Shown here piece by piece: positions 22,742 to 32,658 of a stretch of DNA of 64,000 bases; position 1 is the first letter of the stretch, and every line of letters begins with the position of its first letter. The translations under genes and the position numbers were made by a program. The notes beneath the pieces were generated by a model. It was not told the origin of the DNA and did not search any database. It worked only from the letters and a program-made list of their open reading frames with translations. This DNA is from Craterostigma plantagineum (taxonomy: Eukaryota; Streptophyta; Magnoliopsida; Lamiales; Linderniaceae), in the NCBI GenBank assembly GCA_027422505.1, contig JAPQWV010000683.1, forward strand, positions 1 through 64,000, in the 5' to 3' direction.

Positions 22742-24277
22742 TGTAATTGGGACGTAAAATGTATCCGGGTTAGGAGGTGCGGAGTGCACGCTCGGAGAAC
22801 GCTTTATGTCAGAACCCAAAGCGAAGCAGGGGTCGAGGGGGCTTCGTCCGAAAGGATGTATGCCCGAATAGGTACTTGGCTTCAAAGGAAATATCTGTTC
22901 TCAAACAGACACCATCCTTGAAAGGATTATGTCTATTACGAACAGACATAACCGGTCTAAACTTGGGTTATAAATAAACGCAGAGACACTCGACACAGGA
23001 CATTGAATTTACGAGCGATATAACAAGTTGATCTCTAGTCTTATCCCGGGACAAAATATTGTCTTTGGAAAGTGAACTCCAAACGCGATTCTAGAGAACT
23101 ATCCGGCCTTCAAATCAACACTACTTTTCTAACAATCAAAGACAATATTCTTGGTTGATTTTAATGGCCGAAACAATGGGAGACATGGCTTCGAAAATCT
23201 GCAAATTGGATAAGTTCGAGGGGTGGATTTCCGTCGTTGGCAGAAGAAAATGCACTTCCTCCTGACGAACCTCAAGGTGGTGTACGTATTAAGCATGCCC
23301 ATGCCCGAGTTTGTCGAAGATGAAACGCTGGAGGCTGCCCGGAGGAGGAACAAGTGGGAGAACGACGATTACATCTGTCGTGGCCATATTCTGAATGCTA
23401 TGTCGGATGCGCTGTTCGACATATATCAGAATTTTGACTCGGCGAAAGCCTTGTGGGATGATCTCGAAGCAAAGTACATGGCAGAAGACGCCTCGAGCAG
23501 GAAATTCCTGGTTAGTAATTTTAATACTTACAAAATGATCGATGCAAGACCGGTGATGGAGCAATACAATGAACTACTTCGGATACTTGGCCGGTTCGCT
23601 CAACACCAACTGGTGATGGATGATGCGATAGCGGTTTCGAGTATAATCGATAAGCTGCCGCCATCATGGAAAGATTTCAAGCACACTCTTAAACATAAAA
23701 AGGAGGAATTATCTCTGGTAGAATTGGGTAGTCATTTGCGCATAGAGGAATCTCTTAGGGCGCAGGAAAATGACCAACCAAAAGGCAAACCTATTGCTGG
23801 AACATCGAGCGTTAATATGGTGGAAGAGCGCGCCAAATACAATAAGAAGCGCAAGGGTAATGGTAATAACCATGTAGCTTCCAACAAAAAGCCTAAAGCG
23901 GCTTGTTGGAAATGCGGCAAATCTGGTCATTTCAAAAGGGATTGCCGGGTTGGAAAAGGTGGTGGTCAAACAAAAGACACCAACGGAGCAAGCACCTCGG
24001 GTGAAGGGTTTAAAAACCCTAACCCTAAACAAGGTCAGGATTTGAACATTTGTTATAAATCTGGTATGCCTTATGTATCCTTTAGTCCTGAAGCGGTCTA
24101 AACTTGGGTTATAAATAAACGCAGAGACACTCGACACAGGACATTGAATTTACGAGCGATATAACAAGTTGATCTCTAGTCTTATCCCGGGACAAAATAT
24201 TGTCTTTGGAAAGTGAACTCCAAACGCGATTCTAGAGAACTATCCGGCCTTCAAATCAACACTACTTTTCTAACAAT
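22742..24277 (+). mobile_element. Gag-only LTR retroelement (TR-GAG-like)
   Basis: Two direct repeats, 22953-23136 and 24094-24277, are identical over 184 bp and bracket a copia-type gag with zinc knuckle and nothing else. The left LTR probably starts at TGTAATTGGG (22742) and ends at ..TTCTAACA (23134); the right copy lacks the first ~210 bp and abuts gag directly. No protease, integrase or RT, and no target duplication found. Either a TR-GAG-type non-autonomous element or a copy shortened by internal deletion. Identity of the repeats indicates recent insertion. Confidence 0.75.
23164..24101 (+). CDS. Copia-type Gag protein
   Basis: Starts at ATG 23164 (MAETMGDMASKICKLDKFEG), loses one base near 23220, then continues open from 23223: DFRRWQKKMHFLLTNLKV, a UBN2-type capsid region, and the CCHC knuckle CWKCGKSGHFKRDC around residue 235 of the downstream frame. 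It ends SFSPEAV with its stop codon TAA inside the right terminal repeat, i.e. the C-terminus was created by the junction with the LTR. Packages element RNA in virus-like particles by family. Confidence 0.8.
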
Positions 24278-24278
24278 A

Positions 24279-24952
24279 TGTATAGTACACATATGATAAA
24301 GATAAGTTATGACTAAATCTTATCTAAATCTTCTAAGCATGCATGATATTTCACATCTTAGACATTGATTTTTCCAAAGATTTGAATGCTAATAGGTCTT
24401 GTGGGCGCAACCCAAGTTGTTTGTGTGAGGGTTGAAGATCTTTGAAGTGTTAAGGGCTCGATGTGAAGAAGAAATCACTGAATAAAGGGAAAACGCTTAA
24501 TAAGCTAAGGAGGAATCGCTGGCGGGAAATACAACTCACTTACTGAGTCGCCGCTTCCATCGACGTTTTCCTCAGCAAACGAAAGAAGCGACCGTTAATT
24601 CGGTTATTCACGCGAGGGAGCTGAACTTCATATTAAAAGAGAGTTTTAGTGTGTGATCGAGCTCATTCTACTGTGTGTAACTTTTCAGTGCGTGAGCGAG
24701 GGGAAAAGTTGATAACACCAGTGTTGTAGAGTGGCATGAACTCTGTAAAATCCTTAGATTCGTATCAATAAAGGATCGGTGCTTGGACCGTGGATGTAGG
24801 CTACACATCGTAGCTGAACCACGTTATATCTGTGTCAATTTCAATTCTGTTTTCAATTCAATTCCGATTCAATTTGCTTATACTCAATCACGACAAGTTA
24901 GCGATCTATCCTACGTGCGATTTGAGTGTTGCTGAGCTACAATTCCTCAACA
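24279..24952 (+). repeat. Probable solo LTR of another retroelement
   Basis: Runs from TGTATAGTACAC to ..TCCTCAACA and contains an LTR-like R/U5 motif at about 24780-24830 (ATCAATAAAGGATC, then GTGGATGTAGGC..GAACCACG). No target duplication and no neighbouring PBS or PPT were found, so the boundaries are tentative. Confidence 0.4.
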
Positions 24953-25433
24953 GTTTGATTTGTGTGTGTTTCTTTTTTGTTGTTCTCCTTTGTGTTTTTT
25001 TTTACATTAAGCTATTGAGCTTAGTCAACATGGGATTCATAATGCCTTAGGCAAACTTGGGAATCTGCTATGCTTTCGTGTGTTTAGTTTCACTATAGTT
25101 TTATCATGATTTATCTGCTATGATATGAATGTAAAAAGCTCAGTGAGTTCCTCAACGTTAATCAGCCTTACGGTAATGCCACGGCCGTCTACTTGGAACA
25201 CTACATATCTCCGATTTATACTCATAATTCATTATATAAATCTATACTATAAAAAGGTTGGATGTGAAATCTCATTAACCATTCTCATAGCTGAGTAAAA
25301 AGAAATTAACCATTCTCGTAGCCAATCCCTATGTGACATGTCAGCATTTAAATGCAAATGACTTTTTTTTTACGTCTATATGGGTTGAAATTAGACATGC
25401 CATTTTATTTAATTTAGGGACAGGACATACGTA
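24953..25433. other. Intergenic, with UGT-3'-flank-like remnant at about 25060-25190
   Basis: The stretch 'gaatctgctatgctttcgtgtgtttagtttcac...gagttcctcaacgttaatc' resembles the 3' flank of the UGT gene at 30330-30440 ('ggaatctgctgctgctgctt', 'tgtttagtttcac', 'tcaacgttaat'). It may be what is left of a deleted paralogue. No coding exon seen. Confidence 0.35.
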
Positions 25434-25979
25434 GGGATGGCAATGGGGCGGGTCCGGACCCGGACCCGCCCCGAACCCGCTCCTAATGGGCCGGGTATTT
25501 TCAAAATAATCGGGTATGGGGCGGGTCGTGGATTTGAATTTTTCTACCCGGCCGGGTCCGGGGCGGGTCCCGGGTCTTGCCAAACCCGCCCCGAGACCCG
25601 ACCCGGGACCCGCCCGAAAATATTTATATATTATAATTTATTTCGGAATTAAGTTATATAGTGTTATTGTTAATATTATGAATAAAAAATCTGTTGGTCT
25701 AATGGTAGAAGTTTGGTATTACAAATGTGAGGTTGTGGGTTCGAGTCTCAAAGCAATGCATTTCTCTATTTTTCTCTTTTAAAAAATGAAAAAATAAAAA
25801 AAAAAAATAATATATCCGGGTCTGGCGGGTCAGACCCGGTTCGTTCGGGCCCAGTCCGGGGCGGGGCGGGTCCAGACCCGAGGCGGGGCGGGGCGGATCT
25901 CGGGTCCGCTAATAAATATTCGGGTCGGGTCCCGGGTCCAGCCAAACCCGGCCCATACCCGACCCATTGCCATCCCTAG
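25434..25979. mobile_element. Fold-back/MITE-like element with TAGGGATGGCAATGGG termini and nested SINE piece
   Basis: Ends are inverted repeats: TAGGGATGGCAATGGG at the left and CCCATTGCCATCCCTA at the right. TA at both edges could be either the target duplication or part of the terminus. The GC-rich arms of GGGTCCGGACCC-like units are also partly complementary, so the element can fold. The AT-rich centre holds a tRNA-derived piece (see separate entry). GC-rich relatives of the arms occur near 46580-46710 and 51850-51930. Confidence 0.6.
25690..25760 (+). repeat. tRNA-derived SINE-like segment
   Basis: 'ggtctaatggtagaagtttgg' resembles a pol III A box region and 'gggttcgagtctc' a B box, spaced as in a tRNA. 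No cloverleaf acceptor pairing, so not a tRNA gene. It sits in the loop of the fold-back element. Confidence 0.45.
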
Positions 25980-26309
25980 ACATATGTTGTACTTCATTGT
26001 ATCTATTTAATAGGCAACTGAAAACAAAAAAACTATTCTATTAATAAGAAGGTGAACAATTTGCAAAATAGTGTCTCTTCACCTCGGGACTGTTGGCCTT
26101 TTTTTCTTTTCAGATAGACTCTACGACCACGCATGCATAACACAGAGAGAGGGAGACAATACGTAGTTTGGCTATGAATTCCAAATACAAAGCTTCCGTG
26201 CATTGCTTTGCTCGCTGCGCGGCTGAAACATCTTCAAAAAGCCCCTTTCTGAGAACCCCAAAACTGTTGGGATTTCGTCGTTAGAAGAATTGAAGTATTA
26301 GGCGAAGAA

Positions 26310-27660
26310 GATGGTGGGAATGTTGGATTTGAAGAGAGTAGTAGCGGCGTTAAACATGAGATATTTGTGCAGTTCTTTCGCGAGGCTTGGCCGTATTTTT
26401 TGGCGCACAGGTGCAGCATATTCGTAGTGTTGATTTTTTTTAGATTATCAACAGTCTTCATCATGAAGTGGCACGTGATCCTTTTCGCTTTTAAATGTGC
26501 CGAGAACGAAAAGGATGTGAGTAACGAAGATTACTGCGTCGAGGTTCTTGCTGAGGAACTGAGGAAAAAAGGGTTGATAGTTGAAAGAGTTTTAGGTCCG
26601 TAGAATGAATTTATCAAGCCAAATGTCCAACCTTCTATCTTTGCACGTGTTTTTTCTTCTATGAGCATATGCCGAAACGGGATTTAAACATTTGTGGTAC
26701 TACAGTTGGCAGCTCCATTAGAAGCTTTTGGTAGAGCAGCGGCCGAGTTACAAGTTAGAAAGAGCAGCTCCATTAGAAACATTTGTGGTTCACTGTTTAG
26801 TTGGTGTGAAGGCTCCGCTACTACCGTCATATAATCTAGGGGCATTTTCATTTCAGGCCCCCAAATAACTATCATTTAGGATTCAGACCCTCTTGGCAAG
26901 AAATTAGTTTTAAAGACTCATTTTCTGCAAGTACCACTTCATTGCTCTTTCATACCAGTATGTTCACATTTTGTAATACAAAACCATAATTTGGTACCAG
27001 TTTATGATCATCAGATACCAATTTATTTTCTGCAGTACCACACTTCATTGCTCTGACATACCAGTATGTTGAAATTTGTAACACAAAACGATCATTCTAT
27101 ACCAATTCATATCTTTCATGCCACTTTTTTACACCACACAAAATAGGTTCTTTAACCTAAAAAAATTCTCAAACATGGCCTGAATTCGAAATCAAACCCT
27201 TAATGGGGCCTGATTTCGAATTGACCCTATAATCTATTGAATTGTGAGTTGTTACTCAGATATTTCGTCTTTTTCGTCGAAATTTGCTCATTAACTTGAG
27301 TGAAAAACTTGTGCAGACCAACACAAAAAAGTCTGTTGTAATGTTGAGGAAAGATGGGTTAAAAAGCATCTATTGGGAACCCGGAGAATCCTTAGTTTGG
27401 AAATTGGAACAAGCCAAGGATAGTCAAAGAAGTGTTTCCTCTTCGTGTAAATTATGAGTATACTTACATGCTTTATTGTTGCCGGAAGTCCCACATTTTG
27501 AAAGAGGGAAACATACAATGTTGATTGTATTCTTAGATGAGAAGAAGAGGAAACATCTCTTGAGGAGTTGGGCGATGAATTGAAGCGATTTTACATCACA
27601 TCACAACCGATCGATGACATATGTGCATACTATGGAATAAAAGTCCGTGGAGAACATCGT
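26310..27660 (+). pseudogene. Anoctamin-like (TMEM16) gene remnant
   Basis: Pieces of a plant anoctamin-like membrane protein in correct order: CVEVLAEELRKKGLIVERVLG (about 26536-26598), APLEAFGRAAAELQVRK (about 26710-26760), YWEPGESLVWKLEQA then VKEVFPL (about 27370-27445), and DEKKRKHLLRSWAMN with PIDDICAYYG (about 27535-27640). The pieces need several frame changes and contain stops (e.g. after VLGP). The transmembrane half is absent; after 27660 the sequence becomes AT-rich repeat DNA. A MITE copy lies inside what would be an intron (26845-27225). Truncated pseudogene. Family match good, from memory of plant anoctamin-like proteins. Confidence 0.7.
26845..27225. repeat. MITE-like dispersed repeat, copy 2
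   Basis: Edges 'catttcaggccccca' (about 26859) and 'atggggcctgatttcg' (about 27202) are inverted copies of each other and match the edges of the repeat at 2083-2445. It carries the same 'ctgcagtaccacacttcattgctctg'-like internal array. Lies inside the anoctamin remnant. Confidence 0.5.
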
Positions 27661-27849
27661 GCAAATTGACTTCCTTTCCAAGATTTTGCCTTAGATTTCG
27701 GTTTTCATTTCGTTACTCATACTTTGTGTATTGCAGATTTTTGAAGGAATTTTTTAGGATCATGTTTAACAAAAATTCCTTAAAACAAGGATTGTGGTCG
27801 ATTTCGAACGGGGACTTACAATAAGGTACTCCCGAAATTGCATCTTTCG

Positions 27850-28806
27850 TAAAAAGTACTAGGAAAATGCCCGTATCCATTAAAACCCAATTAAAAAATA
27901 AATATTCATATGAAAATATGTAACTTCAATATATAATATAAAGATATTTATATATTTGTATAACAGAAATATATTTCTGTATTATATAAATGTATAACTA
28001 TATAGATATATATGTATATAGATATATCAATTTATCGGTAACATCCACGACCGGTCGTGGATTAAAAGCAATTAAAATTAAGCGAAAAAATTCATTTAAT
28101 TCCACAATCGGTTGGTGCACCAACCGGTTGTGAACAGTTTTCTGTACACTATTTTTGCGATTTTTCTGATACATTTAATTATATATTAAAATTTTAATTT
28201 ATTTTTACCAAAATATATGATTTTTTTTCTTTACAAATAGAGACTAACATGGATACATTTTGAATCACAATTTCAAATTATTTATTTCTCTATCGCATTC
28301 TATAATCTATCATAATTCATATTATTTTGTTTCTCCAATGACCAAACTATCTAAATTTAATATCATATAATGTAATCTATTTTTCAAACATTCAAATACT
28401 ACTTAAAATAATTATAATATATAAATATTATATGTTGCATTGGGTTATTGATAAAGTTGAAAATTATTTAGGTTGGGTTGAGGTGTAGGTTGTGGATGTG
28501 GAGGAGAGAGAAATTAATTTTTTATTCTCATGACCGGTCGTGGAGGTTATGGATAAAGATACTCTTAGCTACAAAATTTTGTGTAGGAGCTCAAGTTAGA
28601 AGATTGATTGAAATGAAATTGCGAAAATTGCGTATTCAATGTTCAACAATAAAAAATATTTTCGATTTACTATGTTTAAATTTGATTATAAAATAATCTC
28701 CGTCCATCGCACGGTGTCTCTAATCATTTATCTTTGATATCTTATAAAACATAATGTCCTTCGTGCTCGTGCATCGTGCTCGTGCATCGCATGGCGCAAA
28801 ACTAGT
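27850..28806 (+). mobile_element. AT-rich element with palindromes and Helitron-like 3' end
   Basis: A block that differs from its flanks: very AT-rich, with a perfect 20-bp palindrome at 28043-28062 (centre GACCGGTC), a near-perfect 30-bp palindrome at 28103-28132, and a third GACCGGTCGTGG near 28531. The right end '..cgcatggcgcaaaactag|t' after repeated 'cgtgctcgtgcatcg' looks like a Helitron terminus (hairpin then CTAG|T). The left edge 'tactaggaaaatgccc' is only a guess. No coding sequence. Confidence 0.4.
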
Positions 28807-28944
28807 AAATCCGGAAAAATTCAATTTCCAATGATAAACCAATTTCCAATAAACTTGACGACTTCACCTATGCAATTAATTATTCTTCGCTTTAAGTAAG
28901 GCACATCTTCCCCTCACATTAGCAAGCAATAGATTCCAATTCCC

Positions 28945-30307
28945 ATGGAGACTAATAACTATTACAGCGTGCTAATGCTTCCATGGTTAGCTCACGGACA
29001 TGTCTTTCCCTACTTCGAACTCGCCAAGAATCTTGCCAAAAACAACTTCAAAGTATACTTCTGTTCCACGTCCGTCAATCTCAGCTCAATCAAGTATGAT
29101 GATTATGAAGCCGCCCCAATTCAGTTCGTCGAACTTCACTTAGATTCCACCCCAGATTTTCCTGAACATTATCATACTACGAAAAACACGCCAACTCATC
29201 TATTACCGAAGCTCCACGAAGCGCTCTCACTGTCGAAATCGACTTTCTTCGACATTCAGAGCTCTGTGAGGCCTCACTTGCTGGTATACGACGTATTTCA
29301 GACGTGGGCTGTTGAGCAAGCGACTTCACTTGGCATTACGCCCATCCATTTCGCAACCACCGGCGCTGCGGTGTACGCATTTACCTTCCATTGGTTGGCT
29401 AATGGTAAGGAATCAGCGCCGGCGCCTTTCCCCTACGAGGCGATGCATCCTCGGATCAGCAAACGCCTCGCTGGTAGTCACGATCAAGGTAATAATAATA
29501 ATAATAATAATAAGAGTGTTGTTGGCCACTTTTCGCTGTCTCACGACGTAGTTCTGATGAGGACTTGTAAGGGATTCGAAGGGAAGTACGTTGATTATCT
29601 GTCCGATCTGTGTGGGAAGAAAGTCGTACCAGTCGGCGTACTTGCTAAGAAACCTCACGAAGATGAGGAAGATCTTAGTTACGCAGAGATCTTCGAATGG
29701 CTGGGAAAGAAGCAGCGGTTTTCCACCGTTTTCATCTCATTGGGAAGCGAGAACTACTTTACGAGGGAACAGTTGGCCGAGATGGCTAAAGGGTTGGAGA
29801 AATCTGAGGTTAACTTCGTATGGGTGGTTCGATTTCCTCAAGGAGAGGATGAAACGTCTAGCGTTGAAAGGTTCTGCCTTTGGGATTTCTTGAATCGGTG
29901 AAAGAAAGAGGATTGATTCTTGATGAATGGGCTCCTCAGACTCGAATCTTGGCTCATTCGAGCGTAGGCGCTTTTGTGAGCCATTGTGGGCGAGTTCTGT
30001 AATAGAGAGCATTTACTACGGCGTTCCCATCATAGCTTTGCCTTTGAAGCTCGACCAGCCATTAAATGCTAGGTTGGCTGTTGAGCATGGCGTTTGTTTG
30101 GAGATTGAGAGAGATGAGAACGGAGATTTTAATGGAGGAAGTGTGACCAAGGCCATCAATGAGGTGATTTTTCAGAAAGCAGGCGAAGATATGAGGCTCA
30201 AAGCTGCCGAGCTTGGTTTGAAGATGAAGGAAGAACAAGAATCTGCGATGAATGGAGCAGCAGAAATTCTCATGGAGCTATGTAAGAAGAAGCAGTCCGT
30301 GATCTGA
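28945..30307 (+). CDS. UGT94-like UDP-glycosyltransferase (glycoside branch-forming type), two frame breaks
   Basis: Intronless family-1 glycosyltransferase of about 450 residues, similar to UGT94/UGT79-type enzymes that add a sugar to the sugar of a flavonoid, lignan or crocetin glycoside; acceptor unknown; cytosolic. N-terminal landmarks: [19 protein letters not shown] (catalytic His region), FYVSTSV-like [12 protein letters not shown] and VYDVFQTWA. The middle has [17 protein letters not shown]. The PSPG box [42 protein letters not shown] lies at about 29922-30060. One base is missing near 29868 (after TSSVE), truncating the first frame, and one near 29988, in the HCGW motif itself where TGGG-CGAGT replaces the usual HCGWSS. 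The frame then runs intact to a stop at 30305. A poly-Asn run of (AAT)n codons (29490-29512) is an in-frame microsatellite. Confidence 0.88.
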
Positions 30308-30459
30308 GAGTTTCAGCGTAATTCATGCGAGCTTCGGAATCTGCTGCTGCTGCTTTCACTGTTTAGTTTCACATCGCATGTTTTCGTTAGTTTACCTGCA
30401 ATGTAATAAGAAGCCCAGTTGAGTTTTTTCAACGTTAATGTGCCTTGTGTTGATCTAAT
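30308..30459. other. UGT 3' flank and left target duplication
   Basis: Likely 3' UTR of the UGT gene; ends with TTGATCTAAT (30450-30459), the left copy of the target duplication of the next element. Confidence 0.5.
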
Positions 30460-31325
30460 TAGGGCTGGGGAAATATATCGAAATACTGATATACCGTCCT
30501 TATAGTATCGAAACATATCGGAAATATCGAAATATTTTGGTATACCGAAGTTTTTGGTAAGTTATAATATCGTACCGAAAATTTTCGGTAAGGTAATGGT
30601 ATGAAAATTTTAAAAATTAGGTATACCGATTATACCGAAATACCGAAATATTAAATTTTTAATATTATACATATAATATATATACATATACACACCTACA
30701 TATATTATATTATTTCGAAAAAATAGAAAATGGATAAAATATCGTAAGGATCTTCATAAATTTATTTAGCACATAAATTATTAACTATACCCAACTTTTT
30801 AAGATTATTGAGGCCCACTTTACTTACATTAAAAAACAAAAGGAAATACAAAATACATGTTTGGATCTCTTCATTATTTTTTGAAATAGCCTTTCGTTTC
30901 AATTAATATATATATATATATATATATATAAAGTTGTATTTTGTGATTATGTAAAGTTCTGTGTCTTACTAAGGAGACTGACTAAAATATGTAAATTATT
31001 TAAGGTTATATGAATTAAAAATCTTTTTAGTTTGAAAATTTTGATATTAATAATCCACCTTATTGGGGCCTAAGAAGTTTGAATTGAATAAAAATTAGAA
31101 AACAATGAATTAACGAGTTACGAGACACGCATGGTAACAAACCCTCCGTGTGAATGGTATAGAAGGTATGATACCGATATTATACCGAAATTTCGGTATG
31201 ATACCGTATCAAAATTTAAGGTATACCGAAATTTTGGTATGGTATATGAATTTTTTCAATACCAAAATTTCGATACGGTATACGGTATCACAGTTTTGGT
31301 ACAGTATACCGTACCGAACCACCCC
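30460..31325. mobile_element. Non-autonomous DNA transposon (hAT- or Mutator-like) with TTGATCTAAT target duplication
   Basis: An 866-bp unit between perfect 10-bp direct repeats TTGATCTAAT (30450-30459 and 31326-31335; effectively 8-10 bp). Ends are imperfect inverted repeats: TAGGGCTGGGGAAATATATCG at the left against GGGGTGGTTCGGTACGG read inward from the right. Both arms are filled with short 'ataccgaaatttcggta' units, themselves inverted, so the arms can pair; a (TA)n run sits at 30908-30932. No ORF. Target length and GGG-rich tips favour hAT. Confidence 0.7.
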
Positions 31326-31467
31326 TTGATCTAATGGAAGGTTTTTCGATGTTCAGTTGTAAGAACCTGACAGTCAGCTGTGACCCGAGAAAACCACGAA
31401 CTTTCTGTATTTCGAGTGCGTTTATTGTGTCGTCTTGCTAAAGAAAAAGATAAAGTCGTTTATACAA

Positions 31468-31892
31468 CGGACATCTACACATAAATACCTACTTGATTAA
31501 ATTTTTTTCACATAAGTACTCATGTCAGAAAATTTTACATATAGGTATCCGATTTAATTTTTATCAGTTTCTTCAGTCATGTCGTACATTCCTGTATGTG
31601 TATGGCATACCATAATATGTTGATATATGATACCTAAATGCGTTCATACGACGTACTTATATTTTAAATAGGGCGTACCTAAATGTGTTAATACGGCGTA
31701 CCATTTTCTATTATATAGGGTACCCAAATATATTGATATAGGGTACCTGAATTGTTGTATGGCGTACCTGCGGCGGATTGGTACCTATCCGCAAAAAAAA
31801 TTATTCTGTTAAGTAACTTACATATAAAAACCCCTTAATAAAAATGGTATTTGTATTTTTTTACCGAAAGGGTATTTATGTGTAAAGACCCC
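31468..31892. mobile_element. Short non-autonomous MULE, relative of the 9-kb element
   Basis: Left end CGGACATCTACACATAAATA and right end (inward) GGGGTCTTTACACATAAATA match the termini of the 37253-46249 element (CGGAAATCTACACTTAAATA and GGGGATTCAACACTTAAATA). Flanks TTTATACAA and TTAATATAA agree at 7 of 9 positions, as for an aged 9-bp Mutator duplication. The 425-bp interior has 'ggcgtacctaaatg'-type units like the large element and no coding capacity. Confidence 0.65.
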
Positions 31893-32211
31893 TTAATATA
31901 ACCTTAAATTCATCTTCAAAACAATAATAATAATAAAAGTTGATTCTTGGTTTCTAATCTTGCATGGAGCTGATACGTGTCTGCTTTCATACAGCAACGT
32001 GTAATGCCTGCATGCTCTCTCCTTACCACGTATCAGAGATGACTAAAATAAAGCAGCTGACAACGGTTTCTTTTAACTCAAATCTCCGAAGTGATTATCT
32101 TCTTCTAACTTCACTTTCCCAATTAATTCACTTGGCATATATTTCTTCTTACATTAATTAATTTAGCTCTCTCATCAGTTCGATAGGAGATGAGAATATT
32201 AGGCCAACCTG
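31893..32211. other. Intergenic
   Basis: No feature recognised beyond the right flank of the short MULE and a small (AAT)n run at 31921-31936. Confidence 0.5.
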
Positions 32212-32658
32212 GTGAATCAGTTTGGGAGGGTCCAAGACGAAGACACAGTCTCTTTCATGGCTTTCTCCACAATCTCTGCGCATCTATGTGTTCTTGGTAA
32301 ACTCAATACATATACACATATATATAATATAAATATATATATATATATATATTGTGGAGACGTTTTGTTCTTCTTCTGGTGTAGTGTGTATGTGTTTTGC
32401 TGCTGCTGGCTATTAGAAGACTGTTTGGGCGGCGGCAACAGAAGTCTTCCTTGGTCTGATTTCGGTGGGCCACCAGCGCCGCCGCCGCCCTACGTCGGGC
32501 CTGAGCCACCTCATGGGTTACTGGGCCCAATCATGGGTCGACCCGGCCCACCCCACCGACATGACCCATTCGGTTACCCTGGGGAGGCGCCGCCCCCCCA
32601 CCTCCTCCTTATTAGACCACTAGCCATCATGCCTCCTTCATCAAATCCTTGTTTTTAA
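32212..32658 (+). CDS. Hypothetical cysteine-rich then Gly/Pro-rich small protein
   Basis: Not recognised. Open frame of 148 codons. An N-terminal part MAFSTISAHLCVLGKLN.. passes through a (TA)n-rich stretch (32318-32350) that looks like an intron rather than coding DNA. The second part, FCCCWLLEDCLGGG followed by PPPPYVGPEPPHG and GYPGEAPPPH, is a short Cys cluster plus a proline/glycine-rich tail as in small plant CYSTM-like or proline-rich proteins. A two-exon gene with the second exon at about 32390-32658 is more likely than the single frame. Codon content of the tail (GC-rich against an AT-rich surround) supports a real exon. Confidence 0.4.
   Translation: MNQFGRVQDEDTVSFMAFSTISAHLCVLGKLNTYTHIYNINIYIYIYCGDVLFFFWCSVYVFCCCWLLEDCLGGGNRSLPWSDFGGPPAPPPPYVGPEPPHGLLGPIMGRPGPPHRHDPFGYPGEAPPPHLLLIRPLAIMPPSSNPCF

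Noticed and set aside
24279..24952. Full LTR element
   Set aside because: No second LTR, PBS or coding part; kept only as a tentative solo LTR.
25690..25760. tRNA gene
   Set aside because: A- and B-box-like motifs but no foldable acceptor and D arms; fits a SINE remnant.
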